From Thecamonas trahens ATCC 50062 (Eukaryota > Apusozoa > Apusomonadida > Apusomonadidae): a DNA stretch of 59,116 bases. Numbering within the stretch: position 1 is the stretch's first letter; each line of letters opens with the position of its first letter. Below are positions 1 to 12,136 of the stretch, piece after piece. Position numbers and translations under genes: made by a program. Under the pieces are notes generated by a model. That model searched no databases. It saw only the letters and a program-made list of their open reading frames with translations, and was not told where the DNA came from. The stretch spans positions 1 to 59,116 of the forward strand of contig NW_013657636.1 of assembly GCF_000142905.1 (NCBI RefSeq), given 5' to 3'.

Positions 1-3000
1 CCTCGACACAGCCCCTCCAGCTGCCCCTTCTTCGCCGACCACCAGCCGCCAGCCGCCGCCCGCTCGCCCGATCAGCCCACCTTCATCACCACCTAGCTCC
101 TTCCTACTACCAGCTACGCTACCCACAACTTCTCCCAATGTCATCACACACCTCACACTATCACCAGTATCAATATCGCTGTCATCGACACCCATCTTCC
201 TCGGCTCATTTCCGCGTCGACTTGTTTTGCCTAGGTGGTTGAGCACGTCCTCGACCGCCCTACCTCGCACACGCCCCCACCACACACATTGCAAGATATG
301 GCCAATCGGATTTCACTACTACTCTACTACATGCCCACCCGCTCCCTTGCACAATCTCCAATCCACAGCTGCAGTATTCCAGAATCCGAGTTCTGCCACC
401 CGAGGCCCAAGTTGTTGGCCCTGTGTCCCTTCGAAGGTGCTGACTCCCCTGCCCCGGGCCCATATCCGACCCCCACTCCCCACCATCCCCACCCACAACC
501 ACCACACCCACACCACACATACGCACTACACCTGCAAACGTATCCACCCACTTCCTGCCCGCCGATACTCACATCAGCCGACGCCAACCCGTCAACAGCA
601 TCACTGCCGACCGCCGGCTGCTCGCCGCTGACCGCCGCCCGCCGCCGACCGACCACCTCCGGCACCACCGAGAGCAAGCTAGTCATCGACAGGGCATTGG
701 AGACAATGCATAGAGATAGCCACAGCGATGGCAATGACTACCAGTCTGTTTTCCAACCCAATCCTCCCCTCCGTCCTCCGGCCTTTCCCATCACAGCCCC
801 CGCCGGCCTGCTCATCGCCAGCCGCTGCTGCCGCCGATCACCGAGCCAGACGACGAAGCCACCGGGCTGGCCAAGACAAGGAAGAACAAGAGAGGGCTAG
901 GGCAAGCGATAGGCAATGCAGTGGTGGATTACAGTGCAGTGGTCTGCCTCCTCCTCCAATCCCAAGCCATCGTCTCCATCGACGTCCATCTCAACCCAAT
1001 CCGTCCGCCCTCCTCACACTTGCCGCCCAAGCCCCTCCACGCTCATCACCCACATCCCACGCCCACCCATTATCCTCATTATACACATTGTCATCAATGC
1101 TCAAGCCCAATCGCCATACCCAGCACCGCTCCGCCGCCACGCCACCCACGTCACGACCCCCCTCATCCACCCCTACCATGCTCATTACGCCCCATCACAA
1201 CAAACCACCACCCCTACCCCACCACCATCACTATCATCCTAGCTACAACCACCACCACCGTGCCATGGCCATACCCCCACCATCCCATCGCGCACTCCGC
1301 TTCCTCTTCCTCCTCCTTCTCCTCGTCTCCCCGCTCCAACTCACCCTCATCCTCTACCCGGACCCCAACACTGCCACCACTCAACCATCACAAGTCATAC
1401 TGCCCATCCACCGACCATCAGCAATCTCAAGCCACCCCGCTCGACCCCGCCCCTCAGCAGCCCTCGCCTCGCCGACCACCAGCCACCAGCCGTCGCCCGC
1501 TCGCCCGATCAGCCGACCCTCATGACCACCTAACTCCTTCCCACTACCAGCCACGCTACCCACGACCACACCCAAGGTCATCACTCGCCCCATACTAGCT
1601 CCAGTATCAATATCGCTGTCGTCCATACCCATCGACCTCGGCTCACTTTCGCACCGACTAGTTTGCCCTAGGTGGTTGAGCACGTCCTCGACCGCCCGAC
1701 CCCGCACATGCCCCCCACCACACTCATTGCAAGATATGCCCAATCGGATTTTACTACTACCCTATTACATGCCCACACTACCCCCATGCACAGTCTCCAA
1801 TCCACAGCTGCAGTATTCCAGAATCCGAGTTCTGCCACCCGAGGCCCAAGTTGTTGTCCTGGTGTCGTTTCGATGCTGCTCACCCCCCTCCCGGGCCCAT
1901 CTCCGACCCCCACTCCCCACCATCACACCCACAACCACCACACCCGCGCCACACGTACTCACTATGCCTGCAAACATAACCACCCACTTCACTTGCCCCG
2001 ATACGCTCACCAGCCGACACCATCCCGTCAACAGCACCGCTGCCGACCGCCTGCTGCCCACCGCCGACCGCCGCCCGCCGCCGACCGACCACCTCCGACA
2101 CCACCGAGAGCAAGCTAGCCATGCACAGGGCATTGGAAACAATGCATACGGATAGCCACAGCAATAGCAATGACTATCAGTATGCCCTCCAACCCAATCC
2201 TCCCCTCCCTTTTCCGGCCTTGCCCATCACAGTCCCCGCCGGCCTGCTCATCGCCAGCCGCCCCTGCTGCCGATCACCGTGCCAGACGACGAAGCCACCG
2301 GGCTGGCCAAGACAAGGAAGAACAAGAGGGGCAAGGGCAAACGATATCCAATGCAGTGGTGGGCTAAAGTGCAGTGGTCTGCCTCCTCCTCCAATCCCAA
2401 GCCCTCGTCTCCATCGACGTTGATCTCAATCCAATCCGTCGGCCCTCCTCGCCCATGCCGCCCAAGCCCCTCCACCCTCATTGCCCACACCCACACACAC
2501 CCATCAGCCGTATCATACTCACCTTCATCAATGCTCAAGCCCAATCTCCATACCCATCACCTCTTCGCCAGTCCCGTCACCCACGTCACGACCCCCCTCA
2601 TCCCCCCTACCATACTCATTACTGCCGATCACTCCCAACCACCACCCCCACCCCTACTCCACCACATTCACTATCATTGCAGCCACAACCACCACCCACA
2701 GGTCATGGTCATTCTCACCACCACCCCATCGCGCGCTCGGCTTCCTCTTCCTCCTCCTCCTCCTCCTCTCCTCACTCCATCTCACCCCCATCCTCATTCC
2801 CGACCCTGACACCGGCATCCCTCAACCATCACAAGTCATTCTGCGCATCGTTTAACCAACAGCGATCTCGAGCCACCCAGCCCCGACCCCGCCTCCTCAG
2901 CAGCCCTCGCCTCGCCGACCACCAGCCGCCAGCCGCCGCCCGCTCGCCCGTTCAGCCCACCTTCATCACCACCTAGCTCCTTCCTACTACCAGCTACACA

Positions 3001-3840
3001 ACCCGCGACCACACCCAAGGTCATCACACATCCCACACTATCTCCAGTACCAATATCGCTGTCATCCATATCCATTTACCTCGGCTCATTTCCGCGTCGG
3101 CTTGTTCTGCCTAGGTGGTTGAGCACGTCCTCGACCGCCCGACCCCGCACACGACCCCCACCACCCTCATTGCAAGATATGGCCAATCTGATTTCACTAC
3201 TACTCTACTACACGCCCACACTACCCCCATGCACAGTCTCCAATCCACAGCTACAGTATTCCAGAATCCGAGTTCTGCCACCCGAGGCCCAAGTTGTTGG
3301 CCCTGTGTCCCTTCGAAGGTGCACACCCCGCCGCGGGCCCATCTCCGACCCCCACTCCCCACCATCTTCACCCACAACCACCACACCCACACCACACCTG
3401 CCTACTATCCCTACAACCTCACCCATCCAATCTCCGCCCGCGTGGACGTACCTCAGCCGACACCAGCCCGTCAACAGCATCGCTGCCGGCCGCCTGCTGC
3501 CTGCCGCTGACCGCCGCCGCCCACCAGCGCCATCCGCCGCCCACCAACCGGCACGCCACCGGGGCCACCCAGGCATGGATGCGGGACGGGAGGAGGTGCA
3601 TGCGGGCAGTGACATGGGTGGTGATGACTATCAGGCCCTTGCTGCACCCCCCCCTACCTCCCTCTCTCTCCCGCCTTGCCCATCCCAATACCACCCGGCC
3701 TGCTGCTGCTGCCGTCGAGCCGTTGCTGCTACCGTCGACGGCAGACGGGGCCAGTGGGCCGGAGAGGGCGAGGAGGGAGGGAGGGAGGAAGGAGGGAGGG
3801 GGCGGTGGTTGACAAGAGTGCAGTGGTCTGCTGTTTGAGC
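1..3840. repeat. rDNA intergenic spacer, ~1.44 kb tandem repeats
   Basis: The landmark CTAGGTGGTTGAGCACGTCC occurs at 231, 1668 and 3111, giving periods of 1437 and 1443 bp. Positions 1-230 match the ends of the next two units (about 1441-1667 and 2881-3110), so the window opens inside an earlier copy. The third full-length start (3111) is close to the others to about 3540, then only patchily similar to about 3840. Copies differ by scattered substitutions and small indels. The unit is C-rich on the plus strand (Pro/Thr/His-rich spurious ORFs) with no plausible gene. Position downstream of the 28S 3' end identifies it as spacer of the minus-strand rDNA unit. Confidence 0.9.
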
Positions 3841-4462
3841 CCGAGTCCTGCCGTACGTACCGTCGCCTGTCGACTGCTCGCTGGCCAGCAACTCGCCGCT
3901 CGCTCGCCCGCGCGCCCGACCAGCCGCAGCCAAGCCAGAGCGAGCCGGAGCAAGCCCAGCACGACCTGCGGCTGGCTATACGGGAGGAGTGGCAAAGAGT
4001 GAGGGTGAGGGGGTGTAGATGGCTGGAGTGAGATGAGTGTGGTGGTGGTGGTGGTGGCTGGTGCTGTGGGCGAGGTGCGAGTGGTCGAGTGACGGCCAGC
4101 CACTGGTCGGTCAGCCACTCGTCGGCATGGGCGGCGTGCTGCTTCTGGTGGTGCTGGAGATGAGCAAGCACGAGCTTGAGGCGGCGATGACCAGGTTGTT
4201 GATGGTGGGGGTGGTGATGGGGATAGTGATGGGTGATGGCTATGGTTGGTGATGGGAGTGATGGTTGAGGCGGCGGCGGTGATGGTGGCGATGGCGGACG
4301 ACGAGGTGAGGCGGTGGTCGTAGCTGAGGCCGAGGCTGCGACTGCTGGGGAGTGAGAGGGAGAAGGAGAGGGGATGTGACGAGGGGGAGGGATGAATGAA
4401 CTATATGCCGGGAGGGAGGCAGCTGGTGTGGATGACCATCGGCGCCGGATCGCTGCCGGGCG

Positions 4463-5627
4463 GGCCCAAGTGAGCGATGGCCAAGGCGAGCGAGCGAGCG
4501 GGCGGGCCGAGGCTGAGGTCGAGGATGAGGGCGTGAGATCGGGATGGCAGGGGCGAGCGTGAGCAAAAGAGCGAGTGGGAGGGGAGGCAGATACAGTTGA
4601 CCTGGTGCGAGTGATTGTCGTCGTCGTTGTTGTTGTTGTTGTTGCTCCACCACGGCCGCCGACGCCCGCCCGCCGCCCGCCGCCCGCCGACCCCACCCAC
4701 TCTCACTCCCACTCCCCCCTCACCAACACCGACATCGACACCGACTGACGATGACCCAGCCATGACCATGGCCTGGCCTGAGTTTTCTCTCGCTCCACCT
4801 GCCCCGCAGGCCACAACTGCCTCGGCCCACGCCATCAGCTACGGCCGCCCGGCTGCGTCGCTGCTGATTGAGACCGGGCCCAAGTCTGGCTGGCCGAGGA
4901 CAAGGCTCTCCCCCTATGACTGGCTGGGCCCAAGTGCGATCGAGTTGCCGATGGGGCGCTGACGACGGGCACGGCGAGATGGACGACGACGAGGAGCGCG
5001 ACGAGAGGGAGGGTGAGAGGTGGACGGCAACGACCATGACCAGTGTTGCTTGCTGGCTTGTGGTCTTGATGGTGTCGGCGTTGCGTGCGCGTTGGACCGA
5101 CCTGCCTCGCCGGCACCCGCCTCGCCGCCTGATGAGCTCACATGCCACCCTGACATGATCAACCTACCTCTTGCTCTTGCTCTTGCTCTTGCTCTTGCTC
5201 TCCTCCCTCTCCTCTCTCTCCCTCTTCCTCTTACTCTCCCTCTCCCTCTCCTCCCCCCCACTCTTCCTCCCCCCCCTCCTCCCTGTCTTCATCATCTCCT
5301 CTCCTCCCCTCCTCCTCTCTCCCCTCCTCCCTCCCTCCCTTACTCTACCCCCAAGCCTGACTGCCGATGCTGGTGCTGGTACTGTTGCTGGTGCTGCTGA
5401 TGATTGCTTGCGCCAGGCCCAACTCCTCTGACTGTCCTCTGCTACTCGAGGGCAACCAGCCTGTGCTTGCCCAAGTGACCGACCGACCGACCGATCAACC
5501 GACCGACCAACCAACCAACCGACCAACCAACCGACCAACCGAGTGAGTGATTGATTGATTCATTGACTGACTGACGAGTGACAGTTCGATCAGTGGCCGG
5601 GCCCAAGTCTGGATTGTTCAAGACAAG
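4463..5627 (-). terminator. Dispersed ACTTGGGCC boxes, candidate Pol I terminator repeats
   Basis: The 9-mer GGCCCAAGT (ACTTGGGCC in the direction of rRNA transcription) is exact at 4463-4471, 4877-4885, 4927-4935 and 5600-5608; an 8-mer match is at 5469-5476. At 4877 and 5600 it is followed by a related stretch ending in GACAAGG (4877-4905 and 5600-5627), and the 1.44-kb units carry the GGCCAAGACAAGG half alone (near 871 and 2309). All copies share one orientation and lie 3' of 28S. Repeated short boxes 3' of 28S are how Pol I terminators look in other eukaryotes; the function here is inferred. Confidence 0.4.
5170..5345. repeat. CTTGCT microsatellite and polypyrimidine tract
   Basis: About six CTTGCT units (5170-5204) run into about 140 nt of almost pure C/T on the plus strand, within the rDNA spacer. 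It is purine-only on the rRNA-sense strand. Confidence 0.85.
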
Positions 5628-5697
5628 GAGGGGAAGGGGGGAGGTGGTGTTGGTGGTGTCCTCTATCATCCGCAGCATCCCGATGATGTCTGTATCC

Positions 5698-5720
5698 CCA
5701 GGGGGCTGCCGCCCCCCTGG
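5698..5720. other. Strong GC hairpin in rDNA spacer
   Basis: CCAGGGGG (5698-5705) pairs perfectly with CCCCCTGG (5713-5720) around a 7-nt loop, and is followed by a C-run and a repeated GCTGC tract. It lies about 290 nt downstream of the 28S 3' end in transcription sense. It could be a processing or termination element, or a wandering palindromic repeat; nothing in the sequence decides. Confidence 0.5.
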
Positions 5721-5991
5721 ACCCCCCGCTGCGCTGCGCTGGCTCGACGATGGTGTTGCCCTGGGTCTTGGGGTGGGCCCGTTGATGGTTGGTTGCCTGT
5801 CCCCAGACCCGCTGGCGTTCGGTCGGTTGGTCGGTAGGTCGCACTCGCTCACTCCCCTCGCTACCGCTCACTCCCCTTGCTCACTCCCCTTGCTACCGCT
5901 CACTACCAAGACCTCGACCTCGCTACCGCTCGGTACCAAGACCTCGCTGACGCTCGGTCGTTGACCAACCTCGCTGACGCTCGGTTGCCAC

Positions 5992-6000
5992 GGCCCAAGT
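5992..6000 (-). terminator. ACTTGGGCC box at the 28S 3' end
   Basis: An exact copy of the spacer 9-mer sits within about 10-30 nt of the inferred 28S 3' end. It could be the first terminator or a 3'-end processing signal of the pre-rRNA. The call rests on position and recurrence only. Confidence 0.4.
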
Positions 6001-6009
6001 ATGTACGGG

Positions 6010-6452
6010 CAAAAGATCAATCGCATACTCTAAAAAGATAGGGCAAGGTCTCAAAAGTTCGTGGCAAACTCGGCCACTCAGCTTCCTACAACTCCCCATG
6101 CGAACAAAGTCATCTACAGAGGATCCACGCAAGTGACTACCGCGTACTCCACATCTCAAAGACCAGCCCTTGCCCACAGCTTCGTGAAAAAGGCAAGGAC
6201 CGAGTCTCCCCCCGCGTTGCCGACAGCTTGCACTGCCCTACTCTGCGCTTCTGCGCCGCTCGCCACTTGCATCCAGTTTCCCGTTACTGCTTGCCTAAGC
6301 ATGGTTTCCGGCTTAGAGGCGTTCAGCCGTAATCCTAGACAGGGTAGCTGCGCGGCGTGGCCCTCGACCAACCGCAAGACCAATTCTGTCGAACAACGGT
6401 TCCTCTCGTACTGAGTTGCTCTACTTGCCCAATAACGCTCCATCGGTAGGGT

Positions 6453-6497
<45 letters not shown>

Positions 6498-6532
6498 ATT
6501 TGCGGGTGAACAATCCGACGCTTGGTGAATTC

Positions 6533-6566
<34 letters not shown>

Positions 6567-6599
6567 AATCAAAAGCAACGTCGCTATGAACGCTTGGCT

Positions 6600-6630
<31 letters not shown>

Positions 6631-7024
6631 CTGGCACCTGCGCCAACAAGGAGCGTTGTCAATCAGGGTCGCAGGATCGATAGGCCATGCTTTCGCAGCT
6701 GGACTCGGTACTGAGGAGCCCAGTCAAACGAGCTTTTACCCTTTGTTCTACGAGAGGTTTCCGTCCGCTCTGAGCTCATCTTAGGACACCTGTGTTAGCC
6801 TTTAACAGGTGTGCCGCCCCAGCCAAACTCCCCACCTGACTATGTCTTCGGACTGCGTCAACAACCAGCTTGCGCTGACTGCTTTGCTCAAGAACGGGTC
6901 GCTTCCGCGCCCGCCCACACCTCACCGAATAAGCGAAACGATGGCACCGGTGGTGGTATTTCACGGCCGGCGCAAGCGCCTCCCACCTATCCTACACCCG
7001 ATGAATCATTTCACAAAGTCAGAA

Positions 7025-7055
<31 letters not shown>

Positions 7056-7065
7056 GCCGATTGTG

Positions 7066-7104
<39 letters not shown>

Positions 7105-7116
7105 CACGGGGACAGT

Positions 7117-7205
<89 letters not shown>

Positions 7206-8211
7206 AACCCGCGCTTGCTTGAATCTCTTCACATTGACATTCAGAGCACCGGGCAGAAATCACGAACCGTCAACACCATTTCCGGCCATCGGTTCGCTTT
7301 GTTTTAATTAAACAGTCGGATTCCCCTTGTCCGTACCAGTTCTGCGTTGGTGCAAGTAAATTGCGGGGACAAACTCTAAACTACCCCTGGCCGAGCCCTC
7401 CTCAGCTCATCAATCGCCCTCGGCTTGCGCCAAGCCCGACTCACGACTGACAAAAAAGTCCTACCAGAACAAGCCCAGAATGCCTCCCGCGCACCCGCAG
7501 AGCCAATCCTTTCCAAAGTTACGGATCCAGTTTGCCGACTTCCCTCGCCTACATTCTTCTATCAACCAGAGGCTCCTCACCTTGGAGACCTGTTGCGGTT
7601 ATCGGTACGGCGCGCGCCCAGGTCGAGGCGCTCTGTTGCCAGGCCCTCAAACCCTTTGCCTCTTCAAGGGACGTCGCGAGCTCCCCGGAGGGGGAAAGAA
7701 ACGCTTCTCCCCCTGCACGAGCCCAATCACCCCTCCTCTCCGGCCAAACCGTTTCCGGGGCTGAGGGCTCTTGACCAGAGAAGAAATCTCTGCCCGGGTC
7801 TCACGCCATCGGCAGCAAAGGGTACGTCTTTCAAACTCCGTTGCCGGCTCCCTCGGCGGGATCGCCCTCTTAAAAAGAGGCCTCCGCTGCGCGCGGGCAG
7901 GAACTCTCCCTGCTTCCCTTTCGACAAGCCTCGCTTCCGCAAGACACTCGTTCGCAACTCCGCAGAGCCTTAGGTCCGCCTCACCCTCGGCGCAATGCGC
8001 TTCCGAGGAACCCTTCTCCACATCGGTCTTCAAGGCTTCCGCTTGAATACTTGCTACTCACACCAAGATCTGCACTACCGCCCGTTCCACTACGCCTCAC
8101 GGCTGTAACAGCTTCTCCACGAGCGCCACGCCTTCTTACTCAACAACGCCCGCGTTGTTGGCCGGGTATAAGTGAGTCGCTTGAGCGCCATCCATTTTCA
8201 GGGCTAGGCCA

Positions 8212-8245
<34 letters not shown>

Positions 8246-9683
8246 CTTTCGACTTCCATGACCACCGTCCTGCTGTCTTAATGAACCAACACCTTCATGG
8301 GTTCTACATGAGCGTCCACTGAGGCACTTTAACCCGCCGTTCGGTTCATCCCGCATCGCCAGATCTGCTTACCAAACTGGCCCACTAACGGCTACCCATT
8401 CCATCCCGCTGCCGCCAAACAAGTGCGCCAGCGTCCTTGCCCATTTAAAGTTTGAGAATAGGTGAAGGGCCTTGCGCCCCCGAGCCTCTAATCATTAGCT
8501 TTACCAGACAAACTGAAAAATGCCGCTGCTATCCTGAGGGAAACTTCAGAAGGAACCAGCTACTAGGCGGTTCGATGAGTCTTTCGCCCTATGCTCACAT
8601 CAACGATCGATTTGCACGTCAGAACCGCGACGGACCTCCATCGGAGTTTCCTCCGACTTCGCCCTTCACAAGCATAGATCACCGCCTTTCGGGTCCCACC
8701 ATGCCTGCTCCCCTCGTCGCGCCTCAATGTTGCGAACAACGCCGGACGCCCGGGCCCGATGCAGCGACTCGCACTTCTCGGGTTTCACTTTCATTACGCA
8801 CTGCCCTAGTTTGCCACTAGCTCACTCGCAAGCATGATAGACTCCTTGGTCCGTGTTTCAAGACGGGTCGATTGATGGCGCGCCAGTCTCGCTCGAGCTC
8901 GACGTCTTTAAAAACAACTCCGATCCCGCTCGAGTCCCCACGGGCTCGACACTGCCTCCAGACTCGCAGAGTCCAGTCCATGGAACCACCGCTTGACGCT
9001 GGCCAGGCCCGTAGCCCTGGCTACCCTCAAACGCCCTCCATGCCCTGCCCTCTGCTACTCTGCGGCCGCATCCCTGCGGCCCGGCACTGCCTCTCTTCAT
9101 CACGCACTCTTTCCGGCCACGACTCCAGCTACCTCCCTGTACCAGCACCCGGTTGCCCGGCCACCTACCAGTCGAGTTCCGCTCGCCGCTTCGCCGCAAG
9201 AGCCCGCACCCGCAACGCGCTAAACTCCAGGCCTCGCAAGGCCTGGCCGCTCCTCGCCACCAAGCGCTTCCCTTCAACAATTTCAAGTCCTTTAACTCTC
9301 TTTCAGGGTCCTTTTCATCTTTCCTTCACAGTACTTGTCCGCTATCGGTCTCTCGCTCATATTAGTCTTCGATGCTCCTTACCACCGCCTTTGAGCTGTA
9401 CTCCCAAACAACTCGACTCGCTTGCCTGGCCCCTGATCGCCACTCCTCCCCGCCCATCCACGGGATTCTCACCCTCTCTGATGTCTTGTTCCAAAGAACT
9501 TGTGCCGGGGTGGTCACGTGCCGCTCAGCAACGCCAGCCTCAAAGCCACAATCCGCTGTTGCCACCGGTTCCAGGCTTGGACTCTGCCCCGCTTCATTCG
9601 CCATTACTGAGGGATCCTTGTTAGTTTCTTTTCCTCCGCTTAATAATATGCTTAAATCCAGCGGGTAACCTTGTCTGAGCCGA
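6010..9683 (-). rRNA. 28S (LSU) ribosomal RNA
   Basis: Read on the minus strand, the 5' part has the universal LSU start region (CCGCTGGATTTAAGCATAT near 9645-9665, then GGAGGAAAAGAAACTAACAA). The sarcin-ricin loop AGTACGAGAGGAACC lies at about 6398-6414. Numerous conserved blocks lie between, such as the peptidyl-transferase region around 6450-6700. Length near 3.67 kb is ordinary for a protist LSU, with no obvious intron. The 5' end is set by the ITS2-proximal conserved region and the 3' end by distance from the sarcin-ricin loop; both are good to about 30 nt. Confidence 0.95.
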
Positions 9684-9967
9684 GGACACTTGTTCGATGG
9701 TGCCTGGGGGGGGTTTAGCATGGGGGCGGAGGGGGTTTGCTGTGGGGAGAGAACGAATGCTAAAGCCGCTTGCTCCTTCTCAAAGCTTGTCTCACAACTA
9801 AGCTCAAAAAACAACAAACGTCAACCTCACCCTTCATCTCGGACACACCCACTACTCCCTCAACCCTCCCTCACTCCGCCACAACTCTCAATCTCCCTCA
9901 ACGCCAGTCCGCTCACAAAAAAGAAAAGCAGACACGGCACCTCACCCATCCACTACTGGGGGCAAAA
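9684..9967 (-). other. ITS2
   Basis: Spacer between 5.8S and 28S, about 284 nt, with G-rich and C/A-rich low-complexity stretches. Boundaries follow the flanking rRNA ends. Confidence 0.8.
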
Positions 9968-10128
9968 AATCTCCGTCACTCGACCACACATGGCTAGACT
10001 CTCACGCCTAGCCGCCATTTGCGTTCAAAATCTCGATGACTCACTGGGCCTTGCACTTTGCACTAGCTATCGCGCTTTGCTGCGTTCTTCATCGTCGCGA
10101 GAACCAAGATATCCGTTGTTGAAAGTTA
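9968..10128 (-). rRNA. 5.8S ribosomal RNA
   Basis: On the minus strand the diagnostic 5.8S blocks appear in order: AACTTTCAACAACGGATATC at the 5' end (10127 downward), GATGAAGAACGCAGCAAAGC, and GAACGCAAATGGCGGCTAGG. The length of about 160 nt is typical. The 3' end is approximate. Confidence 0.95.
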
Positions 10129-10306
10129 TGGCTCGTTAACTCTGCGTCTTACCTCCTCCTCTACCGTGCCGCTGGCTACTCGTAGTGTACTCACTCAGGT
10201 CACCTGGCTCGTCCTCACATCTGTTAAAAAGTGCTGAGGAGGAGCTGGAGAGCAGCACACGAGTGCGCACGCTACTCTCAAAAACCCCCCCCCCTCAAAT
10301 CGCTGG
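10129..10306 (-). other. ITS1
   Basis: Spacer between 18S and 5.8S, about 178 nt, including a C10 run on the plus strand at 10285-10294. No features beyond that. Confidence 0.85.
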
Positions 10307-10368
<62 letters not shown>

Positions 10369-10443
10369 CCAAGATTTGGTCAACTTCCCCGCTTCCCCCC
10401 CAGTTGCCCAAGAGGAGCGCAGAGTCCAGAACCCTCACCTTGA

Positions 10444-10487
<44 letters not shown>

Positions 10488-10951
10488 ACGTAGTCAATGC
10501 GCGTTGTTGACGCGCGTTTACTAGGAATTCCTCGTTCAAGATCCAAATTACAAACATCTATCCCCATCACGGACCAGTTTGCAAGATTACCCGTGCCTTC
10601 CGGCACAGGTAGCTCCCGCCTTGCGGCGGCAGCCCCACTCGCTGCCTGCTCCAGTGTAGCGCGCGTGCGGCCCAGGACATCTAAGGGCATCACAGACCTG
10701 TTATAGCCTCAAACTTCCTCTGGTTACAACACGCAGCAGTAGGAGTAGGAGCACGGGCCGCTAACAAGTAGCGCCCTCGCGCAGCAACCCCCAAGGTCTC
10801 GTTCGTTATCGCAATTAAGCAGACAAATCACTCCACGAACTAAGAACGGCCATGCACCACCATCCATAGAATCAAGAAAGAGCTCTCAATCTGTCAATCC
10901 TCGCTATGTCTGGGCCTGGTAAGTTTCCCGTGTTGAGTCAAATTAAGCCGC

Positions 10952-11019
<68 letters not shown>

Positions 11020-12136
11020 GGAACCCAAACACTCAGATTTCTCATAAGGTGCTGGGGAAGTCGTGAGAAGTCTACTGCCTTCCCCAATCCCTGGTCGGCA
11101 TCGTTTATGGTTAAGACTACGACGGTATCTGATCGTCTTCGATCCCTAACTTTCGTTCTTGATCAATGAAAACGTCCTTGACAAAGGCTTTCGCATCAGC
11201 TCGTCTTCCTCCAATCTAAGAATTTCACCTCTGACGGAGCAATACGAATGTCCCCGACCGTCCCTATCCATCATTACTGCGCAGTCATCAAGACAACATC
11301 ATGCCTGCTCCAGTCAAATCGTTATTCCATGCTAATGTATTCAAGGCAAAAATGCCTGCTTTAAACACTCTAATTTGTTCAAGTAAAGCACACGAGAAAG
11401 CAGAGAAAATTCCCTGCCCTCCCCGCGCGCATACAGTCTACACGTCCGCCCCAGAGTCAAAGCCCTGAGCCGGCCGCAACTAGACTCAAATCCAACTACG
11501 AGCTTTTAACCGCAACAGCTTTAATATACGCTATTGGAGCTGGAATTACCGCGGCTGCTGGCACCAGACTTGCCCTCCAATTGTTCCTCGTTAAGGCTTG
11601 TACTTTGTACTCATTCCAATTGGGCCCCAAAGGGGTCCCATCGTTATTGTTCGTCACTACCTCGGCGTGTCGCCATTGGGTAATTTGCGCGCCTGCTGCC
11701 TTCCTTGGAAGTGGTGGCCGTTTCTCAGGCCCCCTCTCCGGAATAGAACCCCATTCGCCGTCACCCGTAACCACCATGGTAAGCCTCTATCTTACCATCG
11801 AAAGTTGATAGGGCAGAAATTCGAATGAACCATCGACGCTTGCGAACAAGCCCTCGATTCGTACAGTTATCATGACTCACCAAAGAAGACACACAAGTGC
11901 GCCATCGTCTTGGCCTCTAATAAATACCGCACGCCCCAGCAAAAATGCTAGGCCATGACTCCTTGGCGTGTATTAGCTCTAGATTTTCTACGGTTATCCA
12001 TGTAGCGGCTTCCATCAAAGAGACTATTACTGATTTAATGAGCCATTCGCAGTTTCACTGTAAATCGCTTACACTTATACGTGCATGGCTTAGTCCTAGA
12101 GACAAGCATATGACCACTGGCAGGATCAACCAGGTA
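10307..12136 (-). rRNA. 18S (SSU) ribosomal RNA
   Basis: The minus strand begins ACCTGGTTGATCCTGCCAGT (12135 downward) and ends with the GTAGGTGAACCTGCGGAAGG / ATCATTA block at 10307-10330. The universal GTACACACCGCCCGTC region sits near 10460-10475. Length of about 1830 nt is normal for a nuclear 18S gene, with no intron seen. The order 18S-5.8S-28S with ITS spacers is a standard eukaryotic Pol I unit. Confidence 0.97.

Larger units (their letters stand above)
3841..6009. other. rDNA intergenic spacer, non-tandem part
   Basis: This is spacer between the 1.44-kb repeats and the 28S 3' end. It holds GGT/GGC-rich DNA (4030-4330), a (TTG)n run near 4625, a CTTGCT repeat plus long polypyrimidine tract (about 5165-5345), an ACCGACC/AACC repeat (5477-5540), short repeats of the type CTCGCTGACGCTCGGT (5870-5985), and dispersed copies of the 9-mer GGCCCAAGT. 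I see no gene, tRNA or 5S rRNA here. Long ORFs on either strand reflect GC-rich, stop-poor sequence. Confidence 0.75.

Noticed and set aside
1-3840. Spacer repeats as a mobile element
   Set aside because: No terminal repeats, transposase or target duplication; tandem arrangement beside 28S fits rDNA spacer.
3419-4696. 425-aa minus-strand ORF in the rDNA spacer
   Set aside because: Low-complexity Pro/Ser/His translation of spacer with no domain; overlaps other equally long shadow ORFs.
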